Source: Heliopora coerulea
Taxonomy: Eukaryota > Cnidaria > Anthozoa > Scleralcyonacea > Helioporidae
Assembly (NCBI GenBank): GCA_030142905.1
Contig: JASJOG010000070.1
Location: 1,527,546 to 1,591,545 of the forward strand
Length of the DNA: 64,000 nt
Direction: 5' to 3'
The translations under genes and the position numbers were made by a program. Position 1 is the first letter of the stretch. Each line of letters begins with the position of its first letter. Shown here piece by piece: positions 1-13,141 of the stretch. Under the pieces are notes generated by a model. That model was given only the letters and a program-made list of their open reading frames with translations. It was not told where the DNA came from and searched no databases.

Positions 1-904
1 ATGAAAAGAATATATGAAATTAATAAGGATGAAGTTTCTTCATCGAGGTAACGACCCTTTGAAATTCCGGGAATCCGAAATTGGAACACCAGAGTTAAAT
101 TCATTTAGAGAATTATGTACGAGTCTTTTCTAGATAGGTCTTCCATTGCTTTACTTTGAGTGATTATGCCAGAAGACATTTAATCACTAAACGAAGACTT
201 CATGTTGAATAAGAAAGTATTAATTTGTTCTAGGCTTGATAACAGTTTTCCCATAGTTGGGTAGCAAAATTTAAAGCGTGATTAGATAAGCGATCATTCC
301 TACCTGGGAATGAATGAAAAAGAAGTATGAAAACCATTCACTTGTAATTAAATTTCGATTTGTTAAGAGGAAGACTAACATTTGGCAATATTACATTAGG
401 AGGATAGTATCTATTCTAGTCGTTTTACGGTTTGATTAGTGATGAAAGGGGAGCGAACTGTTTTTAGTTCCATTTGATACGGGAAGAAAATCAGATAAAA
501 CTATGGGGAAATTAAAAGAGTGTGTAATCAAGTTAAAGCTCATTGTAATGCTCAACCATGACCAATTTCAAACGTGAAAGTATACGATCATCGAGAGGAA
601 CAGAATCCGTAACCCAGCTAGAATGGACTCAAGTCTCTAACATTGAAAAGAAAAAAATTTCTTTTCATTGTTATTCTTGTCGAAAGTTAGCGACCTTTTC
701 TAGTTCTAACTCTTCAATTCTACATGACTATCATGAGCACTTGGAATATCGACCATGAGGCATTGTCTTACTACCTCGATAGGTGCAATATGTGGTCCCC
801 AGCTTCAATTAGTATTTCTGTTTAAATTGAAAACATCCCGTGAGATTTTGGCTGAGTAATTTTTATTAACAGGATCTGATCAGTATTCATACTATTTTGC
901 GCAC
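1..904. other. Non-coding stretch
   Basis: AT-rich. The 66-codon frame near 558-758 has no recognisable features. Confidence 0.4.
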
Positions 905-1130
905 TATTCACTATTATTATTATTATCATTATTATTCTCATTATTATTCTCATTATTATTCTCATTATTATTCTCATTATTATTCTCATTATTATTCTCA
1001 TTATTATTATCATTATTATTCTCATTATTATTATCATTATTATTCTCATTATTATTATCATTATTATCATTATTATTATCATCATTATTATTATCATCAT
1101 CATTATCGTTATTATTATCACTATTACAAC
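905..1130. repeat. ATT/CTC trinucleotide microsatellite
   Basis: Runs of ATT interrupted by CTC and ATC. ORFs on both strands here are repeat artefacts. Confidence 0.92.
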
Positions 1131-1504
1131 TATTATGGTAACTTTTATTATAATTGTTAAATTTTTTCAGCTTTGGTCTTCTCTGGTTATAATTTTATTC
1201 AATCATAACTCAAAAGTAACCCTTTTAGCTGGAAACTCTTGTGCGTTCTTCGTCACCATCATTATTATCATTATAATCATCATTATTTAGTGATTATTAT
1301 CACTATTATTACTACTTATTATCATATATTATTATATATTATATATTCATTATTATATATAATTTTTACTACATATTATTAGGTAATATCACTATTATAT
1401 CGTAACACGATTGCCTATTTTTTCTTATATAGTTATTAATATAATGCTAATTTGTAGCCAGCTCAAAAGAAAACAAAGGCATAGCCAATAACACGTTCCC
1501 ACCA

Positions 1505-1615
1505 ATAATAATAATAGTAATAATAATAATATTATTAATATTATTAATATTATTAATATTATTAATATTATTAATATTATTAATATTATTAATATTATTA
1601 ATATTTTTGTTATTA
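1505..1615. repeat. AAT / ATTAAT microsatellite
   Basis: Perfect TATTAATAT-type tandem repeats about 110 bases long. Confidence 0.92.
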
Positions 1616-3235
1616 TCATCACAACTGTTACACCACCAAACTAAGGGCAAGAACGAAGTAGTTAAGTTAAAGTAACTTTAGTGTTTTGAAAAACAGTAAG
1701 TGTGTTTAGTTATTGCTATCCAACGCTGAACTGACTGTTATAGAAATGTCACTAAAGCGAAAACGTGAGCTTATTCTAGTTATAAAATGAGATCAAAAAT
1801 GATCTCAGTGATTTATTTCAAAAGTCTGTCTCAAACCTATAATAAAGTAAACTAAGTTACAAACGAAGATGCATTTAAAACCTATGTACAAGCAATGGTA
1901 ACATCAGTCCTATTCATAATATCTACTGCATGACACTTAACATTGAGGACCTGCGATTTATACATTACTTTAATTCCAAATTTACGGCAATAATATTTTA
2001 AAGCCGTAAATTGAGAACACATTTTAAATGATGGACCAGACGAAGAAGGTGAAGCTGTCGTAGTTCTTATGAAAAATACTGCTTTTGACTTGGATTATAT
2101 CCGTGGTCTTCTATCGGAACGCGTGAAACACTCAGCGCTCTGAACATCAATCCTTTCTGTCGTGATGAGGATCTCGGTGCGCTGTATATACGAACATGTT
2201 TGTGAAAAGATACAGTGGCGCGATTCCTCTAATCTATAAATATAAACAGAAAAGTTAAACAAAATAAGATACATGAGCTTCAAGTAAACAAAAATGTGAG
2301 TTTGATGTTCAACTTTTAGTAAAAAAATAAATGCAGAACTGCACAGAATGGAATTTTTTCCAAGGAATATGCGTTACTTTGAAATATAGTACCAAAATCA
2401 GGAGTAGCAGTCCGTAACATCTGACGGACTCGATAACACATTTTGAAGTGAGACCACATGCCAATAAGCATGTAAATGTTTGCTCTTGCTCAGATTAACA
2501 ACAGAAAATAGAACAGTCATCATTGTTGTGGCGTTCTCCAAAGATGTTAAATCACTTAAAATTGCGCATCAGTTATCAATTCCAATCACTTGACAGATTA
2601 ATGGCTAGCTGGCGACAATGTCCTCGGGTCCTTAATCACACAATCAAACAAAAATCTCGCCTGTCGTCAAAATAGCGACCATTATTCATCAATACCGAGA
2701 GATATAACGTTCAAACATCGTGCTTAAAGAATTCATCGTGAGAAAATTCTTTAAGCCTGGTTTTAATTATGAATACAACAACACATTACAACAACATAAG
2801 TATTAACTTCTGGCCGTAGATTAACAGGTAGATAGCACCAAAATCTAAGTTTCCTTTAAGGTGCAATGGGACAAAACTCACTGTCATCAAAGCAGCTATC
2901 ATTATTCATCTTTATTACATGGCTGTGGCAGCAAGCGGTCCGAATACAGAATTTTGCAGCTTAATTGGTTCACATGCGCTTGAATATTTCATGTATTGAA
3001 CGCTCTGGGCAAGAAATGTAAAGAAGCCTTGGTTGTGTCGAATAGAAATTAAAATTTTTGACAATATATGAAATGAAAATGTTTTGCCAACCATCAGAAA
3101 TAGGAAAGTAGCCATGTGAAGTTGGTGGAGAAATGTGATATGAAATGACTACAGAATTGCAAGTTATTATACATTTTCTGTCTTCATACTAGTCAATCAT
3201 ACTTCGGCAAAACCATATAAAAAACTACTTATTGA
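1616..3235. other. Non-coding stretch
   Basis: No exon with paired splice sites and coding frame was recognised on either strand. Confidence 0.4.
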
Positions 3236-3578
3236 CCTCGCTTGTTCGGGTCTGTACTAGTGAAATATCCAGAGCGGACTTAGGCGGGGGCGCTTCGGAC
3301 GCGCGCCCCCCTTTTTATGAAGTTGTTGTATGATATTTTGCTAGGTTAAAAAACACTAGCATTAAGCATGTCGACCACCAAGAAATTCGGATTCAAAAAA
3401 CACTGGAAACGATAGTAGTATTAAAATTCTTCCATTTAAATACTACCCAGTGGAAATTAATTCGTAAAAAAATTTTCCGCTCCCCCTTTTCTCAAAATTC
3501 TGGATCCGCCCCTGATATCCACCCCTGACGTGAAGAAGATCGTTCCAATATTTCACTAGTACAGACCTCATGCTCGGT
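3236..3578. mobile_element. MITE-like element with nested GC-rich part
   Basis: GGTCTGTACTAGTGAAATAT near 3249 is mirrored by ATATTTCACTAGTACAGACC near 3549-3568. Inside are GC-rich arms (GGCGGGGGCGC, GCGCGCCCCCC, then GGATCCGCCCCTGATATCC). Confidence 0.5.
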
Positions 3579-5310
3579 CAAAAGTAGTAAGTATTTCGCT
3601 AATACAAACGAACTCGTACAAAAAGACTAGCTTTGACTTAGCTTTTCAACAAAAGAATTGTCAATAGATGAAAATAATAGTTATCTGTTGCATAACGAAG
3701 CTATTTGATAGAGTTTTTGCACTGTCTCAAAGATGTATGAATTTTGCAATGTTAAAAATCCTCAGATTGTCATCCAGTTAGTGCAGGTGTGTAAATGCAA
3801 TATTATGATATTCATAAATAAGTCACTTATTTGTTTCTAATAACATGTTAACTCTTCCCTCGCAAGACGTTTCCACTCCAGCATCAGCCAGACAAAAACC
3901 ACAGAAAATTGATCCTGCTTGGAAAAAGTGAAGGTCCCAGTTATCTTTGGAAAACGAAAATTTGTAACACTTCAAAAACTGAAAGAAAAAAGAGAGAGAA
4001 AAGAAAATAAAAAGCAAAAATACCCTATATTTCTAGTGAATTTTTCAAGATTTTGATGCAGCAAACAGATTCTCCGTAATGGTATCATAGATATTTTTCA
4101 AAATATTTGAGTTTTAGTGTAGGCATATAATCCTTGTAACTAATAGTTTCTCATAGAAACTGAAGTGCTGCGAGGCTAGAACATATGCCCATCTTAGAAG
4201 AAAACTGACAAATAGATATGGCGAAGCTTTGAAGGGTATTTGTTCGTTTTAAAAAATTGTTCAAATGATGAATATTTGATATTGTTGTTCAATGAGAGTC
4301 AAATGTTGTTGGACAATTTGTCTACGCATTTTTCTTCAACACTTTCTCAATAATACTGTGCAAATATTCTTTAATGGAAAAACAAACACCGCACAAACAT
4401 CATTTTCAACAAATTAATTACGGAAAATAAAAGACACAAGGGCTTTTCAATGGAAGTCACTTAAAGATTAATAAGCATATGTATGCTATCTGAAGAACTC
4501 CACTGGATTGCGCTTGAAAATGTTCTTCAGCTTTATATTCTTAACATTACAAAACTTTGTCCTGTTTCGTGCACTTGCGCTCTCCCCGATATTATGCTGA
4601 ATCCTATAAATAGATGTGCATGCCGCTGTGTATTGAACCACAGAAATCTTCCAGACACTTTAAAGGAGATATCCCAAGCACCTTGCCCCAAATTTCTCTG
4701 GGTTTTTATGGTTTTTCTGGCGATGGCATTTGACGCTTGTGATAACAATGGGGACTCAACTCTCACCCAGTGGCGGTGTGGGCCTGGAAATGATATTCTA
4801 AAGGCCCGCTTTTAGCAGGGGGTTGAAAAAAACAAATCTAATTTCCCTCACTGTGGACAATCAATCCGCATTTAGACTATCCTTTCTAAATTTCAAGCCA
4901 CTCTAGCCTTCTTTGTTGTTATTCGAAAAACTCTGTGGGTGTCCTAAGATTTATTATTTTAAATCCTTTGAGCTAAAGGATAGTTTCCCCCTCTTGTATT
5001 CAAACCTTGGTCCATAGTAACACCTCTTTTATTAACCTGATCAACCTAATTGATGATATTTCAGTTGATATCATCTTTCCCACATAAAATGTATCCACTT
5101 CCTTCTTTGAAACATTGCGTCTTAGTGACATCACGGCACTTAGCGATGGAACCCTGAACACTTTTCAAGTTGATAATTTTGTCACCTCTACATAAGTCAT
5201 TTTATATCAATTGCTAGAGATTGTCGAATGGGTTGATTTATTTATCTATTACCATTTGTGTTTTTTAAACAAATGGTCATGTTAATTGAAACTGATGTCT
5301 TCTGTTTCAG
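3579..5310. other. Upstream region of gene C
   Basis: Holds the TATA-like site at 4606 and an ORF at 4483-4815 with an internal hydrophobic stretch. No confirmed signal exon. Confidence 0.35.
4606..4614 (+). promoter_or_regulatory. TATA-box-like sequence
   Basis: TATAAATAG fits the consensus and lies about 700 bases upstream of the gene C Ig exon. A hydrophobic frame (FLWVFMVFLAMAF) follows at about 4695-4735 but lacks a clean phase-1 donor, so a link to gene C is only suggestive. Confidence 0.2.
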
Positions 5311-5682
5311 TATCTCCGCGGAACTTCCTGTTCACAGCTGTTCCAAGTATAAACGCCACCCTGGGAGAAAAGCTAGAGCTTAAGTGCTCAGTCGATGGGA
5401 GGAACAGCACCTCGATTCTGGAGTCAATTAACGTATACTCTCGCGGCTTTGGGGAGTTGAATGTTTCCTGCAGTATGATTAAAAACAAAAGCGGGGAGTG
5501 TCGTTATACAATTCAAAAAGTACAACTACGTCATCGAGGAAGTTATGATTGCATAAAGATTTACAAAGACCAAAAATGTTTCAGCAAAACTTTACAACTA
5601 TCTGTGTCTCAACGTCGAACTTTGACGCCACTCACTGAGCAATCTACAGCTGAATCAATAAAACGAGCATCAAGTGATCAAG
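5311..5682 (+). CDS. Gene C Ig-like exon
   Basis: 372 nt, phase 1-1, acceptor TCTGTTTCAG, donor GTACAG. It encodes GEKLELKC (strand B), then VYSRGFGELNVSC and YTIQKVQLRHRGSYDC (strands E-F with the Tyr-x-Cys type motif), then KTLQLSV (strand G), and a Ser/Thr-rich end. N-glycosylation sequons (NAT, NST, NVS, NKS) are frequent. Confidence 0.65.
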
Positions 5683-7308
5683 GTACAGCATCGGCGATAT
5701 TTTGGCCAATTTCTTTCTTTTAGGAACGGTCACTAACTTAGCAAGTAATTTATACTGTTCCCAACTTTGTAACCACGGCCATTTGTAAGGGCTGGGTTAA
5801 GATGGTAGAAAATTCAAAATAGCAGGAACAGATAGCCATGTCAAAGGTTGGATAAGGGACTGGTTGAAGTCAAAAAAATAAGCGAGATATTGCTAATCTT
5901 TTGCTAATTTTCTGCTGGCCATTCCCAGGAGTATTTGTCTTCTCAACATTTTTTCTTCTACCATAGCTCCGTACAAAAAGCCTTGAGTGCGACGGTTTCG
6001 CAGGCCACTACACTAGTTCGTGTGTCATCATAAGTGGCAGGACAAATTTTATTTTGGAAAATCTTCTAATGTACAGCTTTGTTTTTTCACAGTTTCAACA
6101 AGTGAACTCTTCGTACTTTCTACTTTAATATTTGGATCAGATACAGCAGGTACAATAAACTGTATATTGTAATGACGATGATTGAATGAACATCGATATT
6201 TGAAAATTTCTAGCTAATCATCTAATTGCTGTATTTCCAGGAACAACGACATTCGGAGAAACTAAATTATATATGTTGACTTGCAGTCGTTACATTACTG
6301 AATGATCATAAGGAGAGGAACATCTTGTGGCCAAAGATCCCTTTACAATAACTCGACATACATCAATATGAATCAGAAATTTGATGCAAAAATGTTCTAA
6401 TTCCGCATGTAAGATAAAAATTCTATTTATTTCGTAAACTTTAGTGTGATACAAAGTTTTCAGCCACTGAGAAAAATCGTATTTTATCACAGTCACTTAA
6501 AAGATAAGATATTTTTGCACGTAAAGATATTGGTTCAATGACCCAACAAAATGCCGTGTAGGATATTTTATTAGATCAGTCAGATCCAATATTTTCTAAT
6601 TCGTATCTCGGTGGGGATTAGTTGATTTGAGTTTGAATGCCGGACGTTCATTTCTTGCGAACAAAACGACCTTTTTTGAGAGCAAAAACAGAAAAAAACT
6701 TTCCAGATGGCTGATCCTCGTTTTAGACTGTACGTTGCTGTTTATGAAATAAATAGAATAATACATGGGTGTTTGGAGATATGAAAATTATCTTCGGGTG
6801 TTTAGTTTGATCTGCAACTACTTGTGTAGCCATTCGTGGCAGATCAAATTGAACACGAAGGGGTGCATTCAGATGTAGGGATTGGGGAGGGGGGGGGGTA
6901 ATGACATTTGTCCTTTTTTTATTAAAGCTTATATATATCTTTTTTGTAACAATGTTTGCTCTCATTTCCCACAGCCACTTAGATCTACTTTACCCGAAAT
7001 GATGAAAATTACATCGACGGTGCCGTGATACTACTATCCCTTCGAAATTCCTAGTTGCACCCCTGGAACATGCACATAATGAACATTAGCAGCAAATTAG
7101 TAGCAGAACATTCTACGTCATAATGGCATAATTTTCGTTATATGGTTTCTATCGTTGCATCTAGGTGATTCTAGTAATGAAGATTTATTGTCAAATATTT
7201 TTAGGTAGTACGACGCCGACAAGTCGAGCAACGTGGACTACAATACATTTGAACAATAGCATAATCATCTGTGTCTCCTTCATACTTTGGCTTCTCAATG
7301 AAAATTAA
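5311..7308 (+). CDS. Gene C: divergent Ig-like, short-stalk, C-terminal hydrophobic paralogue
   Basis: Plus-strand exons 5311-5682 (Ig-like), 6093-6149 (stalk) and 7205-7308 (hydrophobic tail and TAA). All junctions are phase 1 and the joined frame is open. Architecture matches gene A, but sequence identity is low and the stalk is minimal. The tail ends LNNSIIICVSFILWLLNEN with no basic cytoplasmic residues, so it could be a GPI-attachment signal instead of a transmembrane helix. An alternative last exon may start at 6241 (acceptor TTTCCAG, stop at 6305). No signal-peptide exon was identified; it should lie upstream of 5311. Confidence 0.55.
6093..6149 (+). CDS. Gene C stalk mini-exon
   Basis: 57 nt, phase 1-1, acceptor TTTTTTCACAG, donor GTACAA. 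It encodes VSTSELFVLSTLIFGSDTA. Confidence 0.5.
6241..6305 (+). CDS. Possible alternative last exon of gene C
   Basis: The acceptor TATTTCCAG joins in phase 1 and the frame runs to a TGA at 6303-6305. It encodes GTTTFGETKLYMLTCSRY and three more residues, without a hydrophobic anchor. It would give a secreted form. No donor was seen. Confidence 0.25.
7205..7308 (+). CDS. Gene C terminal exon
   Basis: 104 nt from acceptor ATTTTTAG to TAA. It encodes GSTTPTSRATWTTIHLNNS followed by the hydrophobic IIICVSFILWLL and NEN at the C-terminus. Confidence 0.55.
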
Positions 7309-8559
7309 GCAGTTAATCAATTATTCATGGTAGAGGAGAATGAGAAGATTGTACATAAACCTATTTAAATCACAACAGGAAAAAAAGCAACATAAAATGT
7401 AAAAACATCATGTATTTTCTAAAACCTGGGCTGTTGGGATGTTCTTAGGGGAGAACGACTAAGTATTCTCGTTTGAACATTCTCAGAGGCTCCGAGAAGG
7501 AGTATTCGAGGCAACAACCCCGACGGCCGCGCCAACCAAGGAGTCTGTTCCTGGTCATGCCACGTTAATCCGCTAATTTTCTTTAATGATACAGGATTAA
7601 TTAATTTTGGACATATTGGAATAATTTAGGATAGTCAGTGCATACCATTTATACAATAAAAATGTGTGTAAAAATGTGTCCCAAATCCCCACTGTCTCTG
7701 ATCTCTGAAACATTTAGGCTTCCCGCGACGTCCTATCTTCCCCTTGGCCCATCTTGGCTCTCAGTCGCCCTATTTATTCTTAGGAAGGTCGACTCATTAA
7801 ATATTCTCAGGGGGACGAAGTTGACCGAAGCAGGAGAATCGTGAATGGATATCAAATTGGCCCAGCTTTAACTTTGATTCACAGCATTTATCCAGCTGAA
7901 ACGAATCGGCCTTATAATGTACTAAGACAAATGGCTACGAGCTAAGCAAAGATCTTTAATTGTCAAATTAGGTTTAGCTGAAGTAAACTTCACCGCTTCC
8001 TCCAGGACGGAAATATACACTGACATCGTCTACCGCATATAATTAAGTATGTTTGAAAGAAAAAGAAAAACGGAGCAGCCTTTCTGACGAGAAAGTAGTC
8101 ATATAATTTTGTTTTTAGGGAAAATATTAATAAAAATTGTCATACGAACTCAATATGATTATTTTTCCATTTTAATAAGTTAAAGGAATCTAGGGGTGCA
8201 ACCTGGGGGGTGTTAAGGATACAATTGCCTTCTTTATGTTGTGGAAAAACTTCTTTTTCAGAAAAGAATCTCCTTTTTTAATTATATTTTTATTGGAAAA
8301 ATTATTTTGATTTTTAGGGTTCTCAAATGCTGCATTGACCTATCATGGGGTTAAAATATTTTTTACTTTACCTTCCTTCCCAGATAGTCAGTTTTGCGCC
8401 TCTAAATGAATCCCTGAATGAAATAATATTTTAACATCAGTAATTAGAAAACCTCTAGTTGGCCAATATGGTGGAACTCTGTGATCTTTTCAAAGTTGTT
8501 TGGGAATTATTGAAGATAATGTGTCATACTGGAGTTTAATTGTTGGTTAAAACTCCTTC
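7309..8559. other. Non-coding stretch 3' of gene C
   Basis: Nothing recognised except short frames. Confidence 0.4.
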
Positions 8560-9060
8560 ATGTAAGAACAAACTTTGGCATGTCGGTTAGGATAAGCTGG
8601 TTTAAGTAGCTCTATAAGCGCTATTACATTAGGCAGCTTATCTTGAAATTTGTGTTGCACTAGCTGAATCCGTCACGTTGCAGTTGCACGATAAAGGGAT
8701 GTTACACCAGTAATATCACGTGTGACTTGTCGTGGAACGGCGTCCGAAATGACTGGGCGTGAAGCAATCATTTTGATTGACTAATCACGATTACCGTTGT
8801 GAAACAAGTTGCAGAAAAGAAGTTACACTGTGCAATGCCTCAATGATCCTTCAATGAATTGCCGCAACAATTGCAAATATTAGAACTTCGTTCAACATCG
8901 TACAAGGCTTGCAGCAACAAAAATGTTGCCACACTTGGTGATTGTAGACTATATTAGATCACGCAATTTCAATAGCAACATGTCTCCCAACAAAACTGCA
9001 GGACAAGTTGCAAGGCAAGTTGCATCACTACAATGTAAGAGTGCTTTAAAAAAGTGGTAG
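8560..9060. repeat. Dispersed repeat rich in GTTGCA/TGCAAC words
   Basis: Many inverted short words (GCAACTTG, CAAGTTGC, GTTGCAC) occur over about 500 bases, which suggests a degenerate foldback transposon. The ends could not be fixed. Confidence 0.35.
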
Positions 9061-9585
9061 TGCTTGTGCATTTTATTACAATAAATTTTAAGTTGATTAC
9101 TTTAAGTATGGGCCCGCTGTCGTTTAGTGTCCACTTTCTGAGCCAACTGTATTTGTATAAAATGGCCGACCAAATACAGAGCACTCATATTTGGGCAACG
9201 TTTGAAAAGGCTTTCGAGAAAACTACTTGAATCTAATCCTGGAAAACTGGAAGGTAAGTTCACACCACTGATATCTTCATAGAAAGGCGAGCCTGTTGCA
9301 GAATGAAGTTCCTTTTTTAAACTTACAAGTTACAGTTCATCGTCTTCTTAGATCTTTGGTAATTTAAGAGCGCTTTGGTTGTAGCCTGGGGCTAGTATGT
9401 GCGACAATTTACACGAAGCACGTATAGTATGTTCTCGTTATCAAAGAGACGTTGAAATAGCGATATCATAGTCATGAAAGTTGGAACGATAACTTGAGGT
9501 GGAATTTTGAAGCCAAAAATGGCGGATATGGAGGCTGCCATGTACATCAAATCTAGTCCTTTTAGTGGAAAATTTACGACGGTTA

Positions 9586-9812
9586 AGACCCCGTTCACAC
9601 GATACCGGTACGAAACTGCACCGGTATCAAAATATCACGGTATGAACCTGTTCACACGATACCGGTAGAGGTACAGTTTCATTACGGTTTCACATTACGT
9701 TAAGCATTACGGTTTCATCCTTTTTTCATACCGGTATCGCGTGAACGCAAGGCCTAACCGTAATAATTTCGTTACGGTTTCATTTCGTACCGGTATCGTG
9801 TGAACGGGGTCT
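9586..9812. mobile_element. 227-bp MITE
   Basis: Terminal inverted repeats of about 30 bases: AGACCCCGTTCACACGATAC at the left and its complement at the right end. Internal copies of ACCGGTATCG-type words make nested hairpins. No ORF. Confidence 0.75.
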
Positions 9813-11169
9813 AAATCTTCAATTTACTGGAGAAAAAATTTTGAAAGATAAATTATAAAAAATTCAGTACATACCTCAATAATACAGCTTTTGTCAAAGC
9901 TCTTTCTGGCAACCTACATTCGAGAAAAAGATGAATTATTTGGCAAAAAAGAGCAAAATTTGAGTTCGAAGTCGCGCTTAAGCTTCAGGTTATTCTTATT
10001 TTTTATTGCTGTTCTGAGGGATTACGGATTTTAAGTCAAAGATTCAGCTAGTTCAACCTTATACCTTGTCTGGAATTTAGTTTTCAAGCTCGTCAATTCT
10101 AAATCTAAAGAATAAACCAACAATTTATTTGGTAAAACTACAAGCTCACTGCTCCTCAGAGTTTTTCCATGTTTCCCTAGCCCCCTTTTAAGAAAAACGC
10201 TTGATATCATCGATCTAAACCGGATTATCAAAATTTGTAATTTTACTTTTTTTCATTTGTTTTAGGGATAGACGTAGGTCAAGTTTCAGATTAGACTAGA
10301 GTAATGATTTAGCCAGTAAGGCATATGATTCAGTTTGGATTATTTTCAGATTTATCGATGGTTAATTTTTGGCTGACCTGGTTTAGGTCGATGGGATTTA
10401 AAGCGAAACCTATTTGTTTACTAGGGCAAGTAAGGACATGAAAAAGGAACAAATCTGAGGTGAAAAAAACACTTTTAAACGAGAGAGAGACGAACGTATG
10501 GAATCCTTAAAGGTTTCCAACCAACTACCTTTGAATTTTAGAGTATGTGAACTCATAGACGACCAATGAAGACTAGAAATACAGTGAAATATCAGGTTCA
10601 AAATTAAAGTAAACAATATGCCACCAACAACTGTTCGTATTTTTATAAATATGAAGAACAAAGGTCAGTGTTTAATGTTTAAAAATCAACGGAGTATTTA
10701 CTATAACACTGATTAAAGTAAGGTTTGTCCACTTTGACACAAAAAATATGCGAAAATACACTTTATGGAGAGTTAATGGAACTCTAAAATTGTTGTTCAC
10801 ATCGAAAAATGCTACGTTAGGATTTACAAAAAGGGAACAGGATAAGGCTACGATATTAAAATAATGTCCGAAATTTTTTGCATGAAAATCTTCAAAACCC
10901 AAAGTATGAAAGCAAAAAACAAACAAAGAAAAACAAGAAAAACCTGTTCTTTCGCCACGAGTTTCAAGTCATATTTTGCTATGATTTGACAAATAATTCG
11001 TCTTTCAATCCATTTTTGTTTCTAGAATTTCTTCTGACGAAAACTATACTAGTCCAACACATACTGGTTTATCATTACGTGTTCTAAAAGGATTGTGCTT
11101 CCAGAAACCGATAATTTTCTTGTCGTCTACTGTACTGTGTCTTTCACACTTCATACGTACATGGCTCCC
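9813..11169. other. Non-coding stretch
   Basis: No exon or clear element recognised. Confidence 0.4.
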
Positions 11170-12055
11170 TCGAATGGCCGGAACTTTGGCTTCATTCAAT
11201 CATAAGGCCGGGCATAAGGAGTTATCGTTCCAGTCTTTTTAGAGTTCACTCAGCCAACCAAGTGAACTCAATTTACATACGTGGAATGCTAACTCCCAGT
11301 TATTCACTCGGGCAAAATGTGAAGCCAAAATAGTCGCCCATGGAGGGAAATTTTGGACGTCAGTTTCAGTCCTCTTCGCGGTCTTGCACGTCAGTTCCAA
11401 TCCTTTGCAGAACTTTAATCTTTAGTTTTTGCTTGCTTTGGCTTCGAAAACATTCCCAACCATGGAAAAAGTGGTTAGACGAAATACTACTCGACCAATT
11501 TTACCTAATCGAGTATTTAAAAGGATTCATTATTGTCGTGTGGCCTAAGAAGTGTACTAAATTGTCTGAAGACGGCAAACTAACGTTAAAAAAAGAACGT
11601 GCACTTAGTAGTTTCTTCAAGTAACAGGTTTATCGTATATTTGTTAATTTATTTTCATGAAAATATATAACCTTTAACTTGGTTTGACTTTGTCGAAATA
11701 TATACTGAAAATTCGTAAACTTATTTTTATATTTTGAAGACGTGTTTTGTGTGTATTTCCAAAGAAACCTTGTCAGAAAATGTAAAAAGTCGCGTGGGAG
11801 ACTAAAACTGACATACAAGCCCGCGTAGGGAACTGAAACTGACGTCCAAAATTTGTTTCCATGGGTGGCCATCTTGGCTTCACTTTTCATTGGCCAGTTA
11901 GCATTTCAGATATATATAAATTGAGTTCACCAAGCTATAACCCAGCTTGCCGCTGGTCCTTTGCAGTCGGTTCAGTAAACGAGGAATTAAGAACTACCAG
12001 TGAACTCGATTTCCATATCTGGAGTGCTAACTCCCAGCCAGTCTATTTGTTTTCT
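11170..12055. mobile_element. Large inverted repeat (foldback element)
   Basis: The left arm (with GTGAACTCAATTTACATACG, AAATTTTGGACGTCAGTTTC) and right arm (complementary from about 11620, with GAAACTGACGTCCAAAATTT) are inverted. Nested direct copies of CAGTGAACTC...TGCTAACTCCCAG-type words occur near both ends. No transposase. Confidence 0.6.
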
Positions 12056-12855
12056 AAAATAACCAAGGAGTTTCATTTCTGAGTTTTCTTGAGGTCATCC
12101 ATGTCTCTGTACCCAATACAAAATGAAAATGACGTCAGCGTGTATCTCTACTGTGAGCCAAAATGAGGCTTGCTCACTCAAAGCGTGCGTAGGAAGTCTG
12201 TTATTTCATCAACTATTACCTAGATACGTACGATGTTGCAAGACTTGAGAAAAGCGTAAGCTTGTTTTCAGCATTTCGAACGTCGAGCAACATCCAAAGT
12301 GTTTGGATCACAGTACCCAAACACGGGAATCCATTTGGTATTTCTTTTATGAAATGACAACAGATGAAAAGCAGTTAATTTAATAAACACATTGATGAAG
12401 CAAGCAATCCTCCCAAAAATCTTTAGCTACAAATAAAAGATAAACTTGAGGAGATCAAACTCTTGACAACAAAAGTAAGCCACTTCAATTTGAACACAAA
12501 AACAACTAGCGAGTGTTTTCTAGCTGTTCGAAAGTCGACCAAGTCACCAACTGTGTGAACTAAAGTATTCAAACACACAAAAACCCTTACTTAGCTCTTT
12601 TATGAAGAATAAGAATGATCGTGCAACACAAAGTTTTGTGCACTTTTCGAGGGAAATTTTCCGTGTTAGGATACTCTGATCCAAGCAGGGGTGTTAGTCA
12701 ATCAGAACTCGCGAACGAGGCACGTTATCTTATAAACAAGCGTCTGACGCGAAATTTAGACACATAGGTTTAAATTACATCAGTTTCTACTAAATCATGG
12801 AGGTTTATATTTTTTAAAAAAGTTTTAACCCATTTGTAAGGCAGAACGAAATTAC
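12056..12855. other. Non-coding stretch
   Basis: Nothing recognised. Confidence 0.35.
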
Positions 12856-12905
12856 CTTTGTGAAGGAGCTTTGCATGATCTCCATCAGTTGAGTGGGAGT
12901 GAGAC
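12856..12905 (-). pseudogene. Relic type-3 stalk exon
   Basis: Acceptor CCAAATTAG and donor GTAATT enclose 50 nt that align with type-3 exons (shared ATCATGCAAAGC...). An indel breaks the 1-1 phase. It lies beyond the gene A terminal exon, so it is a remnant of another family member. Confidence 0.4.
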
Positions 12906-12944
12906 CTAATTTGGTCAAATCATTTTTGGTTCCACAAGTTACAT

Positions 12945-13141
12945 GTAAGGGTCCATTTGCATAATACGACTGTCGTATACGACTATTCACTTTGATGTAT
13001 CCGATTCAGTCGTAAGAGTCTTCAGGACCAATTGCAACATTCGCGAGCGAATAGCAAGCAGGAATTTTTTCATATGACATAATCGCATACGCAAGAGTGA
13101 AGAATCGTATACTATAGTCGTATCGTGAAGATAGGCCTTAA
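12945..13141. mobile_element. ~197-bp MITE
   Basis: The ends TAAGGGTCCATTTGCATAATACGACTGTCGTATACGA and the complement of ...TCGTATACTATAGTCGTATCGTGAAGATAGGCCTTA pair imperfectly. The layout resembles the 9586 and 26392 elements. Confidence 0.5.

Noticed and set aside
822..1160. Ile/Met- and Tyr/His-rich open frames
   Set aside because: They are translations of the ATT/CTC microsatellite.
4483..4815. A 110-codon plus-strand ORF with a hydrophobic stretch as the gene C signal exon
   Set aside because: The hydrophobic run is internal, and no phase-1 GT donor follows it in frame. Kept only as a weak hint with the TATA-like site.
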